A stretch of DNA of 64,000 nt from DASVWZ01 sp963715675 (GTDB taxonomy: Bacteria > Acidobacteriota > Terriglobia > Terriglobales > Acidobacteriaceae), in NCBI GenBank assembly GCA_963715675.1, contig OY970265.1:496001-560000 (forward strand), given 5' to 3'. Within the stretch, counting starts at the first letter, position 1. The number at the start of each line of letters is the position of its first letter. Under the pieces are notes generated by a model. That model saw nothing but the letters and a program-made list of their open reading frames with translations, did no database searches and had not been told where the DNA came from. This document shows positions 16,046-25,006 of the stretch, one piece after another. Made by a program: the position numbers and the translations under genes.

Positions 16046-16903
16046 CTAAGCGGTACGGAAATTGAGGGGGTCTCGGAGGTTCTGCAGTTCGCGGTAGTAA
16101 TAGAGTGAGACTGGCCGTTGGCCGTTGAATCGCAGGCTTTTCAGAAACTCGATTTCGTGCTCGGTCGCGCCATTGCACAGGGAAGGATCGCGCAGGAACT
16201 CCTTCAGTCCAGCCTCTTCGACCAAAGCGGGTTCGGGTTTCTGTTCCACAAAGGCAAACCTCTTGAGGTGGTCGGGAGCCAGGTTCCGGTTCAGGACAAT
16301 CTCCATTCTGAAGGTTGCCAGGTCGATGTCCCAGGATTCCAGTAAGGCATCCAGGTAAGGAACGCAGTTCTCAATCGACCCGCTGAACACATCTGTACCC
16401 AGAAACTCCAGGATGATGGCACGCATCTTTTCCTGGCTGCGCTTGCTCAGGCGGGCCACCAGGCGAAGCCACTCGGCATTCTCCAGGTTGGCTTGGGCCA
16501 CTACCTTGCCCACATCGACGTTTTTTTGCGTGACTAGGCGTTCCAGTTCGCCAAAGTGGTGCCTCTCAATGATGGTACTGATCTCTTGTTTCTTGGGAGG
16601 GTTGCATTTGCGGAGCATCAACTCTCGCACCTCTTTAAATAAGGGTTCGGGGGCCCCCCCAAGGATGCGTTGCAGTTGTTCCCGGCGCTGCTGGGTCACC
16701 AGATTGGAAAGCTCACCCTTGGAAAGCTTCAGGAATGCTTCCATTCGGGCATAGAGATCCCCGCGCTCACGGGAGGGAGGGGCTTTTTTCCCAGTCAGCA
16801 ACTGAGAAATGTAGGACTCGGTGACCTGGGCGGCGGTTGCCAGACCTCTCTGCTCAAGTCCCAGCTTTTTCAACCGGCACCGGACGAACCACGCAAAATC
16901 CAT
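16046..16903 (-). CDS. XRE-type HTH regulator, intact paralogue
   Basis: A 285-residue protein with an N-terminal helix-turn-helix of the XRE type (about residues 5-60; LGLEQRGLATAAQVTESYIS, QLLTGKKAPPSR). The remainder is a helical domain of unknown family ending in RFNGQRPVSLYYYRELQNLRDP. A paralogue at 18087-18998 shares this layout and about three quarters of its residues but is frameshifted. A response regulator gene lies between the two. It probably acts as a transcriptional regulator; its ligand is unknown. Confidence 0.75.
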   Translation of the reverse strand: MDFAWFVRCRLKKLGLEQRGLATAAQVTESYISQLLTGKKAPPSRERGDLYARMEAFLKLSKGELSNLVTQQRREQLQRILGGAPEPLFKEVRELMLRKCNPPKKQEISTIIERHHFGELERLVTQKNVDVGKVVAQANLENAEWLRLVARLSKRSQEKMRAIILEFLGTDVFSGSIENCVPYLDALLESWDIDLATFRMEIVLNRNLAPDHLKRFAFVEQKPEPALVEEAGLKEFLRDPSLCNGATEHEIEFLKSLRFNGQRPVSLYYYRELQNLRDPLNFRTA

Positions 16904-16975
16904 TTTGGCTCTCCCCTCTGTTGTCCTTCAGTCACGCAGCCCAAACCGCCTGAGGAAGGTAATCCCCCTGGCTAG

Positions 16976-17830
16976 CTATGCTGCGGCTCCTTTTTGCATG
17001 ACTTTCATGTAGCCTTCCATCGCCTGTGTCAACTGCGCATCCACCTCGTCCGCGATCGTCATGACATCTGGTAACAGCAAGCTGAAATCCAGAAAGCTCA
17101 GATTACTCTGCAACGCCCCGAACAAGGTCACTTGGAGTATTCGTGATTCGTGCACCAGCATCGCGGGAGTATAGCCTTGCTGATATCGCAGCTTGCCATG
17201 GGCTATGGCGGCAAAAGAAGAAACCGCGTCGCTGTCCTTCTTGGCCGCGCTCGACTTGCTCAGGCGGAGAACCAGGTCTTCTATCAGCTTGGGAAGATGT
17301 CCCGTGCGCGCGTCGTCGCTCAGCCGAAGGTGATTGAGCTCCGCGGTCTCTTTTGCTCGCGCCAACCAGTCCTCGACGATGGTGGGAATACAACGATGCA
17401 GTATCGCGCCCACTCTTTCCTTTTCCAGGCGGGGCACAGGTTTGCGAGCGAGCATTTTTCCCCGGATAAGTTCTGGAAGTCTTTCGATTTCGAAAGGCTT
17501 CACGATGACTTCGTCGGCTTCCAGGAGAATCGTATCCATGGCGCTCTGCACGTCCGGGTATCCGCTGACCAGCAGCGTGAGTACATGCGGCTGGAAGTGG
17601 CGCATCGCTGTGACCACCGTGAAACCATCGCCGGGGTTCGGCATGTGCAAGTCAGTGATCAGCACGTCGAAGCTCTTCATGGTGATCAATCTCAGAGCTT
17701 CTGCCACGTTAGCGGCGGCAACCACGCCGAATCCCTGGGATTGCAGTGTCTGGGTCATCATGTCGCGAACCGCATCATCGTCATCGACAAGCAGGACTTT
17801 ATGCGCGACAGGTAGTTCTACCGGAACCAT
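16976..17830 (-). CDS. response regulator with RsbRD-like output domain
   Basis: A 284-residue protein. Residues 10-125 form a CheY-like receiver (VLLVDDDDAVRDMMTQTL; phospho-acceptor D in DVLITDLHMP; K in EVIVKPFE). Residues about 140-275 resemble the RsbRD N-terminal sensor domain (ILHRCIPTIVEDWLARAKET; LSDDARTGHLPKLIEDLVLRL; HGKLRYQQGYTPAMLVHESRI). No DNA-binding domain is present, so the output is likely protein-protein interaction. It sits between two XRE-type paralogues, which may be partners. GGGGA precedes the ATG closely. Confidence 0.8.
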   Translation of the reverse strand: MVPVELPVAHKVLLVDDDDAVRDMMTQTLQSQGFGVVAAANVAEALRLITMKSFDVLITDLHMPNPGDGFTVVTAMRHFQPHVLTLLVSGYPDVQSAMDTILLEADEVIVKPFEIERLPELIRGKMLARKPVPRLEKERVGAILHRCIPTIVEDWLARAKETAELNHLRLSDDARTGHLPKLIEDLVLRLSKSSAAKKDSDAVSSFAAIAHGKLRYQQGYTPAMLVHESRILQVTLFGALQSNLSFLDFSLLLPDVMTIADEVDAQLTQAMEGYMKVMQKGAAA

Positions 17831-18086
17831 ACATTCCCCGACGTATCACGGATAAATACCAGTATTACCCAAGCGGGATTTGAGAAACTGTACAGAATTG
17901 AACAGTTATCGAGATTATCAGTAGGAGATTGTGCCAAGCCTGGAACTCGATGCGTCGGGTGCAAAGCACACCCGAGTCGTTTTCCAATGTGAAGTCAGCC
18001 CCAGATTGGGTCCTCGGCTTGGTTCCGCTCTGAAAGCCAACGTACTCGACTGAGAAGGACTTCGTGTGCCTCCATTCTTGTCCCCC

Positions 18087-18998
18087 TCACTCTTCCGAAC
18101 AGATTTTCGGGGCTTTCCGTCTAAGAGGAATGGAAATTGAGGGGATCGCGGAGGTTTTGGAGTTCGCGGTAGTAATAGAGAGGGGTGGGGCGTTTGCCGT
18201 TGAAGCGGAGGTTTTTGAGGAACTGGACTTCGTGCTCGGTGACGCCGTGGCACAGGGAAGGGTCGCGGAGGAACTCCTTGAGGCCGGACTCTTCGGGGAA
18301 GAGGGTTGGGGTGTCTGTTCGACAAAGGCAAAGCGTTTGAGGTGGTCGGGGGCCAGTTGGGGGTTGAGGGCGATGTCCATTCCGAAGGTGGCCAGGTCGA
18401 TGTCCCAGGATTCCAGTAAGGCATCGAGGAAGGGGACGGAGTTTTCAATGGAGCCGCTGAACACATCGGTGCCCAGGAACTCCAGGATGATGGCCCGCAT
18501 TTTTTCCTGGCTGCGCTTGCTCAGGCGGGCGACCAGGCGGAGCCACTCGGTGTTCTCCAGTTTGGTTTTGGCCACTTCCTTGCCGACATCGACGTGCTTT
18601 TGGGTGACCAGGCGTTCCAGTTCGCCGAAGTGGTGGCGCTCAAAGATGGCACTGATCTGTTTTTTGCGGGGAGGGCTGCATTTACGGAGCATTAACTGTC
18701 GGACCTCCTTAAATAAGGGTTCGGGGGGCCCCCCCAGGAGGCGTTGCAGTTGTTCCCGGCGCTGCAGGGCAACCAGATTGGAAAGCTCGCCCTGGGGGAG
18801 CTTCAAGAAGGTTTCCATACGGGCATAGAGTTCTTCGCGCTGGCGCGAGGGAGGGGCCTTTTTCCCAGTGAGCAACTGGGAAATGTAGGACTCGGTGACC
18901 TGGGCGGCGGCGGCCAGATCTCTCTGCTCGAGTCCCAGCTTTTTCAAGCGGCGGCGGACGAACCATGCGAAGTCCACTTCTGCTCCTCTCCTGAGCAA
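18087..18998 (-). pseudogene. XRE-type HTH regulator paralogue with C-terminal frameshift
   Basis: The first about 225 residues match the gene at 16046-16903 (XRE HTH at about 15-65, then the same helical domain through LAPDHLKRFAFVEQ). After that the open frame turns into a Ser/Pro/Thr-rich tail. The homologous tail (EESGLKEFLRDPSLC..., ending RELQNLRDPLNF) is present in another frame downstream. Alignment with the intact copy puts a one-base deletion near 18300-18325. The open frame still gives 303 residues, so a protein with a functional HTH may be made. Confidence 0.7.
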
Positions 18999-19015
18999 AA
19001 AAAATAATACAACAT

Positions 19016-19081
19016 TTCACTTGACAAGTAAAGTGAATTAATCTAGAACGGTTAATAAGAAATCGATAGTGATTTCTTATT
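19016..19081 (+). promoter_or_regulatory. promoter and two palindromes between XRE gene and secreted-protein gene
   Basis: A consensus -35 TTGACA at 19021-19026 is followed after 17 bases by TAGAAC (19044-19049), a plausible promoter for the gene at 19159. TTCACTT (19016-19022) and AAGTGAA (19031-19037) form a palindrome over the -35. Downstream, AATAAGAAATC (19054-19064) and GATTTCTTATT (19071-19081) form a perfect 11-bp inverted repeat. The position beside an XRE-type gene suggests operator sites; this is inference. Confidence 0.45.
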
Positions 19082-19158
19082 CGGGTTAACTGAACTAAGG
19101 CAGGTAATCCCGAAGCCCTCCCCCCTCCTAGCGCACCACAACCTTAAAGGAGGTTGCT

Positions 19159-19623
19159 ATGAAGGTAAAATTGCTCGTCACCACCGCCCTGCTGGCCATC
19201 GTCGCGCTGGCCCTGTCCGCTCCGGCTGTCGCCCAATCTCTCAAAGGCCCTGGCCTGGGCATCACCTGGCAGGTTGCCCTGGTCGGCTCCACCCCGCATA
19301 ACTCCGGCACCGCCATCTACGAGACTTTCCGAGCCACCATCGCCCCCCCACCCGCACTGGGGAAGACGCTCAGCAAGTTCATCGTAGAGACTACCACCCC
19401 GACCTTGTCCAACGGAACCAAGCTGGATGTGTTCCTGGGTCCGGGAACCACCGCCAACGAGCCCTATGGCAAGTTGGTGGGCACCATTGAAGTCGACGGC
19501 GGGGTGGGAGCGATGATTCTGATCGCTGCCAAAGTCCCCACCATCGAGAAGGGAAGCACCATCACCGTGGTAGAGCATGGAGACACCGCCGCGGGGGAAC
19601 CGATTCTGAGGGGCAGTTTCTAA
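19159..19623 (+). CDS. secreted protein of unknown function
   Basis: A 154-residue exported protein with AAAGGAGG ahead of its ATG. Residues 1-25 are a signal peptide (MKVKLLVTTALLAIVALALS, cleavage after AVA-Q). The mature part is a compact beta-rich domain (TKLDVFLGPGTTANEPYGKL; GAMILIAAKVPTIEKGSTI), without cysteines. No family is recognised. A consensus promoter with palindromes lies upstream, so expression is probably regulated. Confidence 0.75.
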   Translation: MKVKLLVTTALLAIVALALSAPAVAQSLKGPGLGITWQVALVGSTPHNSGTAIYETFRATIAPPPALGKTLSKFIVETTTPTLSNGTKLDVFLGPGTTANEPYGKLVGTIEVDGGVGAMILIAAKVPTIEKGSTITVVEHGDTAAGEPILRGSF

Positions 19624-19805
19624 CCCGGAATCCCGCCTCTGCCGCAAGGTTCGGATTCGGAGCGCAGCCGTCCTCCTCTGGCCCGGGTTCAGACATAGGC
19701 AGAGCAAGAGAACTCGAACGGGGCTGGTGTTCCAGCACCGTCCCGTTCGGGTGAGTTTTAGAGATGGAACCGATTATGCGAACCGCTGAATGCAAAACCG
19801 AGTAC

Positions 19806-19845
19806 GGGCCAGGGGGAATCGAACCGCTGCGCCATCGCCTGGCCC
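19806..19845 (+). other. stem-loop in the leader of the zinc-ribbon gene
   Basis: GGGCCAGG (19806-19813) pairs perfectly with CCTGGCCC (19838-19845) around a 24-base loop. It lies about 130 bases before the start at 19979. It could be a leader element; no T-tract follows. Confidence 0.3.
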
Positions 19846-19978
19846 CCGACACGATGCCGTACGGAGTGCCACCCTGTGTGGTGCGCGGCTTATGGCGCCG
19901 CAGAATCCACCGACTACCCGGTGTCACCCGTCCACGAAACGGGTTTTCGCCATGCGAAGAACCTTTAAGGAGATGGAT

Positions 19979-20365
19979 ATGAAAATGCGCAGGTTACTCA
20001 ATCTGGTGCCCTTCATGCGGGAATCCGAAGAAGTGGCTATGGTCTTGACCAAAGGGATGGTCGTGGTCGAAGGCAGCCCGGATTACATGCCGGCCAAACC
20101 TCCCCGAACCACCGGGCACCCCGGTCATGGAAAAGCGTTGTACGGATTGCCCTGTGCGCGCTGCGGGGTGTATTATCCCGCAGAACTGGCCATCTGCCCG
20201 GTCTGCAACTCCACCGAGCGGGTCCTGCCCAGGATGAAGTCCACTCCCTGGCCGGCCTCCGTGCCGCCCAGGGCGGTGCAGATGCCGCCGGAAGACAGCT
20301 TGGCGGGCTTGGCGTTGATCAACCGCGAGTTGCTCGCCAATCCAGGGCAACCCATGACTTTGTGA
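19979..20365 (+). CDS. zinc-ribbon protein of unknown function
   Basis: A 128-residue protein. The start is the ATG at 19979 (MKMRRLLNLVPF) with AAGGAG six bases upstream. It has a four-cysteine ribbon at about residues 59-78 (C-x-x-C...C-x-x-C in CARCGVYYPAELAICPVCNS), preceded by a basic segment. The C-terminal part (PPEDSLAGLALINRELLANP) is short and helical. It probably binds zinc and may bind nucleic acid or protein. No family is recognised. Confidence 0.6.
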   Translation: MKMRRLLNLVPFMRESEEVAMVLTKGMVVVEGSPDYMPAKPPRTTGHPGHGKALYGLPCARCGVYYPAELAICPVCNSTERVLPRMKSTPWPASVPPRAVQMPPEDSLAGLALINRELLANPGQPMTL

Positions 20366-21095
20366 ACCGCCAGGGGAGGCTGTCCGGCGCTGAGCGCGAC
20401 CAGGAACAGCCTCCTCAGGCGTCATGCTCGACTCGTTCATCGCCTGACGGACTTAAGGATGGAGGAAGCCGTGACCGGACACTGCCCTAAACTGAAAACC
20501 CCCGAAGCCCAGTTGGAATACTTTCTGCTTTCCGTCTGCCGCCCCCGCTCAGCGACTTTGCTGGCGCGCCCCATGCCGGCCCGCCGGCTCTCGGCTCCCA
20601 GCCCGTTGCCATTGCGGGCTTCGGCAAGGTGATCTTCCCGCTCCCCTCGCGATTCGTGGCGAGCACATCCACGCCTTCTCCCCAGGCGCTGCCCATCGCC
20701 GCCGCCTGGAGCGTTTTGCTTCCTATGCCACGCGCAGCTGACTGAAGCGCTTTCTCCCCTTGGCGAGCAGCCCCTCCAACTCCTTTTGCAGCCTCGCGAT
20801 CTCCATCTCCAACTCGCCAAAGCTCCCACACGGACGGCTGATCCCATGCCCGTACGTCCCTTTTACATAAATCTGAGCCATCTTGCCTTGCCGAGCCACT
20901 GCGCCTTCCCGCCATCCGAAATGCAGATCCAGATTCACTGTCCTCATGCGCGCCATTATCTCACCACCTGTCAAGAAAGTGCGGGGCAGAACTCGTAGGC
21001 AGTTCTGTGGGGCCGGACCTGCTTAGACCGCTCATCGCATCAGCGCGAGCGCGCTGACTGCCTGGCCAATCTGCTCTTCCTGATCCCGTTACCGC
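20366..21095. other. mostly non-coding stretch
   Basis: Apart from a small minus-strand gene at 20723-20956 I see no convincing protein. A plus-strand GTG frame at 20471-20632 has GGAGG upstream but encodes a Pro/Arg/Ser-rich peptide with no family. Overlapping frames on both strands are typical of random GC-rich sequence. Confidence 0.4.
20723..20956 (-). CDS. hypothetical small protein
   Basis: A 77-residue protein (MARMRTVNLDLHFGWREG...). The start at 20956 has GGTGAG upstream. The N-terminal half is basic with a beta pattern; the C-terminal half (FGELEMEIARLQKELEGLLA) is a probable coiled coil. No family is recognised. Confidence 0.45.
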   Translation of the reverse strand: MARMRTVNLDLHFGWREGAVARQGKMAQIYVKGTYGHGISRPCGSFGELEMEIARLQKELEGLLAKGRKRFSQLRVA

Positions 21096-21830
21096 TCATT
21101 CTGTGCCGGTCAGGGCAATCGAGAACAGCGTGCCAGAGCCTTGGCCGCTACATGGCTGGTAATCGACTCCGAAAGCCTGGCCATTGAAGAAGCATGCGTT
21201 AGGCTGGTTAGGCCATCCCCGGTGATTCTTCTGCTTGGCTCCGACGCTGGCTACGTAACCATAGCCGGTGGTCGAGGTGGGCAACAGGTTGACATAGTAA
21301 ACCGTAGCCGGCTTCATCTTGCAAGGCCTTTTCAGCTTCTTGACCGTGTAGCTGTACTGGGTAAACCCGTAGCCGCTTTCGCCGTATACCTTCATGGTGG
21401 CATTGCCCGAGGTGTTACAGACCAGCGTGCCCCCTTGGCCCTGTACGATATCGACTTGAACCTGGAACGGAGTCGGATTCGTAATCGTGAAACCCGAGGT
21501 CAGAAACTCGTTAAAAGTACTTCCAGTGACGGTGGCATTCTTCGTCGGTTTCACACCCACCCATGTCTGAGCGACGAGCGAGTTGTCGTAGTTGGCGTTG
21601 AATAGACCGTTGGAGTTGCTGTCTGAGTCGCCCGCATAATACAGACACGTCTTGGGCGGACAGAACGGTAACTTGCTCGACCTGGTTATCATTCCCAGCT
21701 TTGCCCCTGGCTGGGAAACCGCCTGAGGTATGTTTCCCCTGAGAGCAAGCGGCGGAACTTCGCTGTCCTGCGCTATTGCCAAGGCAACCATCATTGCAAC
21801 CATTACGACGGTGCATAGTGTCCGAATCAT
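21096..21830 (-). CDS. secreted protein, Acidobacteriota-type, unknown function
   Basis: A 244-residue exported protein with GAGGAGG before its ATG. Residues 1-20 form a signal peptide (MIRTLCTVVMVAMMVALAIA-Q). The mature part holds paired cysteines (FCPPKTCLYYAG; NACFFNGQAFGVDYQPC) and a beta-sandwich-like core with FTITNPTPFQVQVDIVQGQG. Likely a surface or periplasmic beta protein. No specific function can be assigned. Confidence 0.7.
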   Translation of the reverse strand: MIRTLCTVVMVAMMVALAIAQDSEVPPLALRGNIPQAVSQPGAKLGMITRSSKLPFCPPKTCLYYAGDSDSNSNGLFNANYDNSLVAQTWVGVKPTKNATVTGSTFNEFLTSGFTITNPTPFQVQVDIVQGQGGTLVCNTSGNATMKVYGESGYGFTQYSYTVKKLKRPCKMKPATVYYVNLLPTSTTGYGYVASVGAKQKNHRGWPNQPNACFFNGQAFGVDYQPCSGQGSGTLFSIALTGTE

Positions 21831-22052
21831 GGTGTCCTCCTCACATAATCTTGTTACTTCGTTTCCTTGCCGGTCAAAGCAGTTGAGAACTCGTCAACGC
21901 GCGTTGGTAGCTGCACGGGACGCCCTGTGGGGAGAGATTACCCCGAGGCTGCCGCGAGATCAACAAAATGCTACACCCGCCCCCACAAAATCAAAGCGCC
22001 GGGCTTCGCTAGCACCTCCATGTCTGTGGCACCCGGGCGCGGGCCAGGTTGT

Positions 22053-22778
22053 CTAGTGGCCGGCGATCCCCGATCCGCTTCCACGCCATGCAGGAATCGC
22101 AGATGCCCCTGCCGCCAGATGCCCGAGACTCGCCGGTTGAACGGTGGCCACATTCGAGCCCTGGGTCTGGCCCGCAAGGATCGACTTGTCGGCAATCGTC
22201 TCGTAGGCGTAGCCGGTCAGGGTTGCGCCCGCGTTTCCTGGGCCGACGCTCAGACGCGCCCAACCGTAGTGAATTTCTTTCCCGATTTCAAACTTGAGGC
22301 CCAGATAACCATTGGCCACGCCCTGTCCGCCATTCGCCCAAGCATCACGAAATGTCGAGGTCCCTTTGCTGGGGTGATTCCACCGTTGCGCCATGGCAAA
22401 ACCACGAAAACTGTTCTTAGCGCTGATGGGAGCTCCCGAGCTGAGCGCAGCGGCCGGGTAAGAACTGCCAACCGGTTTTCCCATGATCCCATTGTGGCTA
22501 AAGTTAGACGGAACCACACTCAGGAACGAAAAGGAACCGGTGGCACTCGTCAATTGAACCGACCCAAAGAAATACAACGTGAAATCGTTGGTCCCATTGC
22601 CGTCCACATCGAGCTGAACGGCGCTGGTAATCTGCACGTTGGCGGGCGTGTACACGATTTCCGCGTCTGCTGGCTGAGCTAGCCCCAACATGCCCACTCC
22701 CGCCGCGCTCGCGGCTAGAGCATACATGTTGAGACCGTGCTCCAGTGACGGGCATAGACTCTTATTTTGGCGTTTCAT
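22053..22778 (-). CDS. secreted protein with C-terminal sorting-like tail
   Basis: A 241-residue exported protein. The N-terminal motif LNMYALAASAAGVGMLGLAQ, followed by a cleavage site near ADAE, is shared in part with the phosphoesterase at 29914 (RYAVGASAAGVGIG). The middle is a beta-rich unit beginning IVYTPANVQI with an Asp/Asn-rich turn (QLDVDGNGTNDFTLYF) that could bind calcium. The C-terminus (LGHLAAGASAIPAWRGSG) resembles a hydrophobic-plus-basic sorting tail. Function unknown. Confidence 0.7.
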   Translation of the reverse strand: MKRQNKSLCPSLEHGLNMYALAASAAGVGMLGLAQPADAEIVYTPANVQITSAVQLDVDGNGTNDFTLYFFGSVQLTSATGSFSFLSVVPSNFSHNGIMGKPVGSSYPAAALSSGAPISAKNSFRGFAMAQRWNHPSKGTSTFRDAWANGGQGVANGYLGLKFEIGKEIHYGWARLSVGPGNAGATLTGYAYETIADKSILAGQTQGSNVATVQPASLGHLAAGASAIPAWRGSGSGIAGH

Positions 22779-23834
22779 CTGTTGCCTCCTGCTGGCTGCG
22801 TCGTCAAGACGGCCGTTTAGTCATCGTCAGCATCCCCTAGCGGCCGCCGGTCATTCAAGAAGAAGGTGGCGTCATAGGGCGCGTGAATTTTGTGAAATGT
22901 CAGCGGGCGTTGTCCGAAGTTGAAGCAATCCGAGAGATCGTCGGCGTATGCGTCCGCATATCCCAGCGACGGCAATCCGAAGACTTCTTCGGTAAATTTC
23001 AGAATGCTGCCGAAATCGTGAGTGACATGGGAAATATAGCTTTGCTGAGCGTATGGTGAAACCACAATCAACGGAACGCGGAAGCCATAGACGTACCCGG
23101 ATCCCCAACTGGTGCCATCGTTTATCACCTTAGGCGCGACGTGGTCGTAGAAACCGCCCCAATCGTCCCAGGTAATGAAGATGGCCGTACTGGACCAGAA
23201 TTGGCTGACGCCGATGGCGTTCACCACCGACGCGACCCAAGAAGGCCCTGAACCATCGCTGATTTCAGGGTGGTCGGAGGCGTTCCAGTTGGGGATTACC
23301 CAAGTGACCGAGGCCAGCCGGCCCTGGCCAATGTCGGAGAGAACCTGCTTGGGACCCAGCACAATGTCTTTCTTCCATTCTGGGCCGAAACGCAGATGGC
23401 GAATCGAGTTCGGTCCGGTGAGCAGGCCGGTGAGTTGTGCCGTATAGTACCGCCAATCGAGCGACTGGGCATCAAGCAGGTCTCCCAGCGTAGGATGCTC
23501 AAAGCAGGGAAACGTCTCTTGCGATGTTTCCCCGAAAGGATCGATCAACTTCACGCGCTGTGCCGCAATCGCTGTGCACCCGACATGCGCCCCACCCCCG
23601 GGCCCCGGCGCGCTCTCCGCGAACAGGTCGCTGGTTGCGGTGGGCGCCGAGGTCCCGGCAACAATGAACTGGTGTGCCTCATAGCTTGGGCCTTCCTGGG
23701 TCTCAAACATCCGGTCGGCAAATGTATACTGCTCGGCCATCTCGAAATACGGTGCGACGTCCTGGGCTTGTACGTACATGAACTGGAAACGAGGAGGCGC
23801 TTTCAGGCAAGGATGTGTAATGCACCCTCCTAAA

Positions 23835-24719
23835 CTAGACACAAAGGGCCTCGATATAAGTTAGGGGTTGCGGTTGAGTGAGCACCAGCCGGGTCGCGGC
23901 GGGCGTTCGGTTCTTGAGTGACTGATGAGGCCGCTGATGATTGTACTGGTGGATCCAGCGGGCGATGGAATCGCGGGCCTGATCGAGCGACTGGTATTCG
24001 TTGAGCCAAACCTCCTCTTCCTTGAGCGAGCGGTGGAAACGCTCGATACGTCCGTTGCCTTCGGGATGGTTGTAGGCGGTTCGGCGATGAGTGATGCCGA
24101 GCTGCCCCAGGGTAGCGATGAAGCGGGCACTGGTGAACTGGGTGCCGTTGTCGGTCGTCAAAGTCAAACCCTTTCTACTAGGATCGCAAGGCAAAACCTC
24201 TCGCAGGGCGCGGTGGAGCGCGGCCAGAGCGTCCTGGGTGCGGCAGCGCAGGCTCAAGTCCCAGCCCACGATTTCGCGGGTGCAGCAGTCCAGCGCCGAG
24301 ACCAGATACGCCCAGCCGGTCGCAGGACCGGCCCACACCTTGGTCATGTCCATCTGCCACACCTGGTCCGGTCGCGAGACGTTCACCGTGCTCCAGTCTT
24401 TTCTGCGCGTCACCCGGAGACGGCGGCTGCGTACCAGCAGGCCGCGTTCGCGCATCACGCGCAATACCCGCTTGCGGTTCAGCTTCAACCCACTCACCTG
24501 TTCCAGCCACCATTGCACCCGGCGATAGCCATACACTGGCTTTTCGCCGCAGACCTCGACGATGCGTTCGTCGTAGCGGCGATCGGCGCGCGACCTGCGT
24601 GCCTGCCGGCGATAATACAGACTGGAGCGGCTGATCTCCAAGGTCTCCGCCACCAGTTGGGCGGTTTGTCCTGCGGCCACCAACTGGTGGGCTTGCGAAT
24701 GAACCTGGCCACAGCTCAT
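23835..24719 (-). CDS. IS3-family transposase OrfB (DDE catalytic part)
   Basis: A 294-residue integrase-core protein. An N-terminal HTH_21-like part (CGEKPVYGYRRVQWWLEQ) precedes the rve domain with D in VWQMDMTKVW, D in LTTDNGTQFTS and E in GNGRIERFHRSLKEEE. The C-terminus has the usual YNHQRPHQSLKNRTPAA. It starts in an ATGA overlap with orfA, so reinitiation or frameshifting would express it. It catalyses excision and insertion of the element. Confidence 0.92.
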   Translation of the reverse strand: MSCGQVHSQAHQLVAAGQTAQLVAETLEISRSSLYYRRQARRSRADRRYDERIVEVCGEKPVYGYRRVQWWLEQVSGLKLNRKRVLRVMRERGLLVRSRRLRVTRRKDWSTVNVSRPDQVWQMDMTKVWAGPATGWAYLVSALDCCTREIVGWDLSLRCRTQDALAALHRALREVLPCDPSRKGLTLTTDNGTQFTSARFIATLGQLGITHRRTAYNHPEGNGRIERFHRSLKEEEVWLNEYQSLDQARDSIARWIHQYNHQRPHQSLKNRTPAATRLVLTQPQPLTYIEALCV

Positions 24720-25006
24720 TCGCCCAGAACGTTTTTTAGTATGTCGATCTGCACGTGGGCCTTGCCCAGGCTGCGCTCCAGTTCGCGGATGCGCTTGCGC
24801 TGTTCCTCGCCGCCATGGGGCGCAGCGGCTTTCCCGCCCAACGCGGCTACCGCCGCTTTTTCGGCTTCCTCTTTCCAGCGGTAATAGAGCGTGGCGGCGA
24901 TCTGGTGGGTGCGACAGGTCTCAGCAATGTTGCCGCTCTTCAGACCCTCGATCACGATGGCAAACTTCTCTTCGGCACTTCTCTGCACTTGCGCTTTTCT
25001 TGGCAT
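24716..25006 (-). CDS. IS3-family transposase OrfA (HTH part)
   Basis: A 96-residue protein with a transposase_8-type helix-turn-helix (EEKFAIVIEGLKSGNIAETC; QIAATLYYRWKEEAE) and a C-terminal leucine-zipper-like helix (IRELERSLGKAHVQIDILKN). The start is placed at MPRKAQVQ (25006), with GGAGGC upstream. It binds the IS ends and pairs with OrfB. Confidence 0.88.
   Translation of the reverse strand: MPRKAQVQRSAEEKFAIVIEGLKSGNIAETCRTHQIAATLYYRWKEEAEKAAVAALGGKAAAPHGGEEQRKRIRELERSLGKAHVQIDILKNVLGE

Noticed and set aside
19803..19870. Minus-strand tRNA suggested by GGTTCGATTCC
   Set aside because: The T-stem pairs at only three of five positions, and no acceptor, anticodon arm or D-arm can be placed at normal distances.
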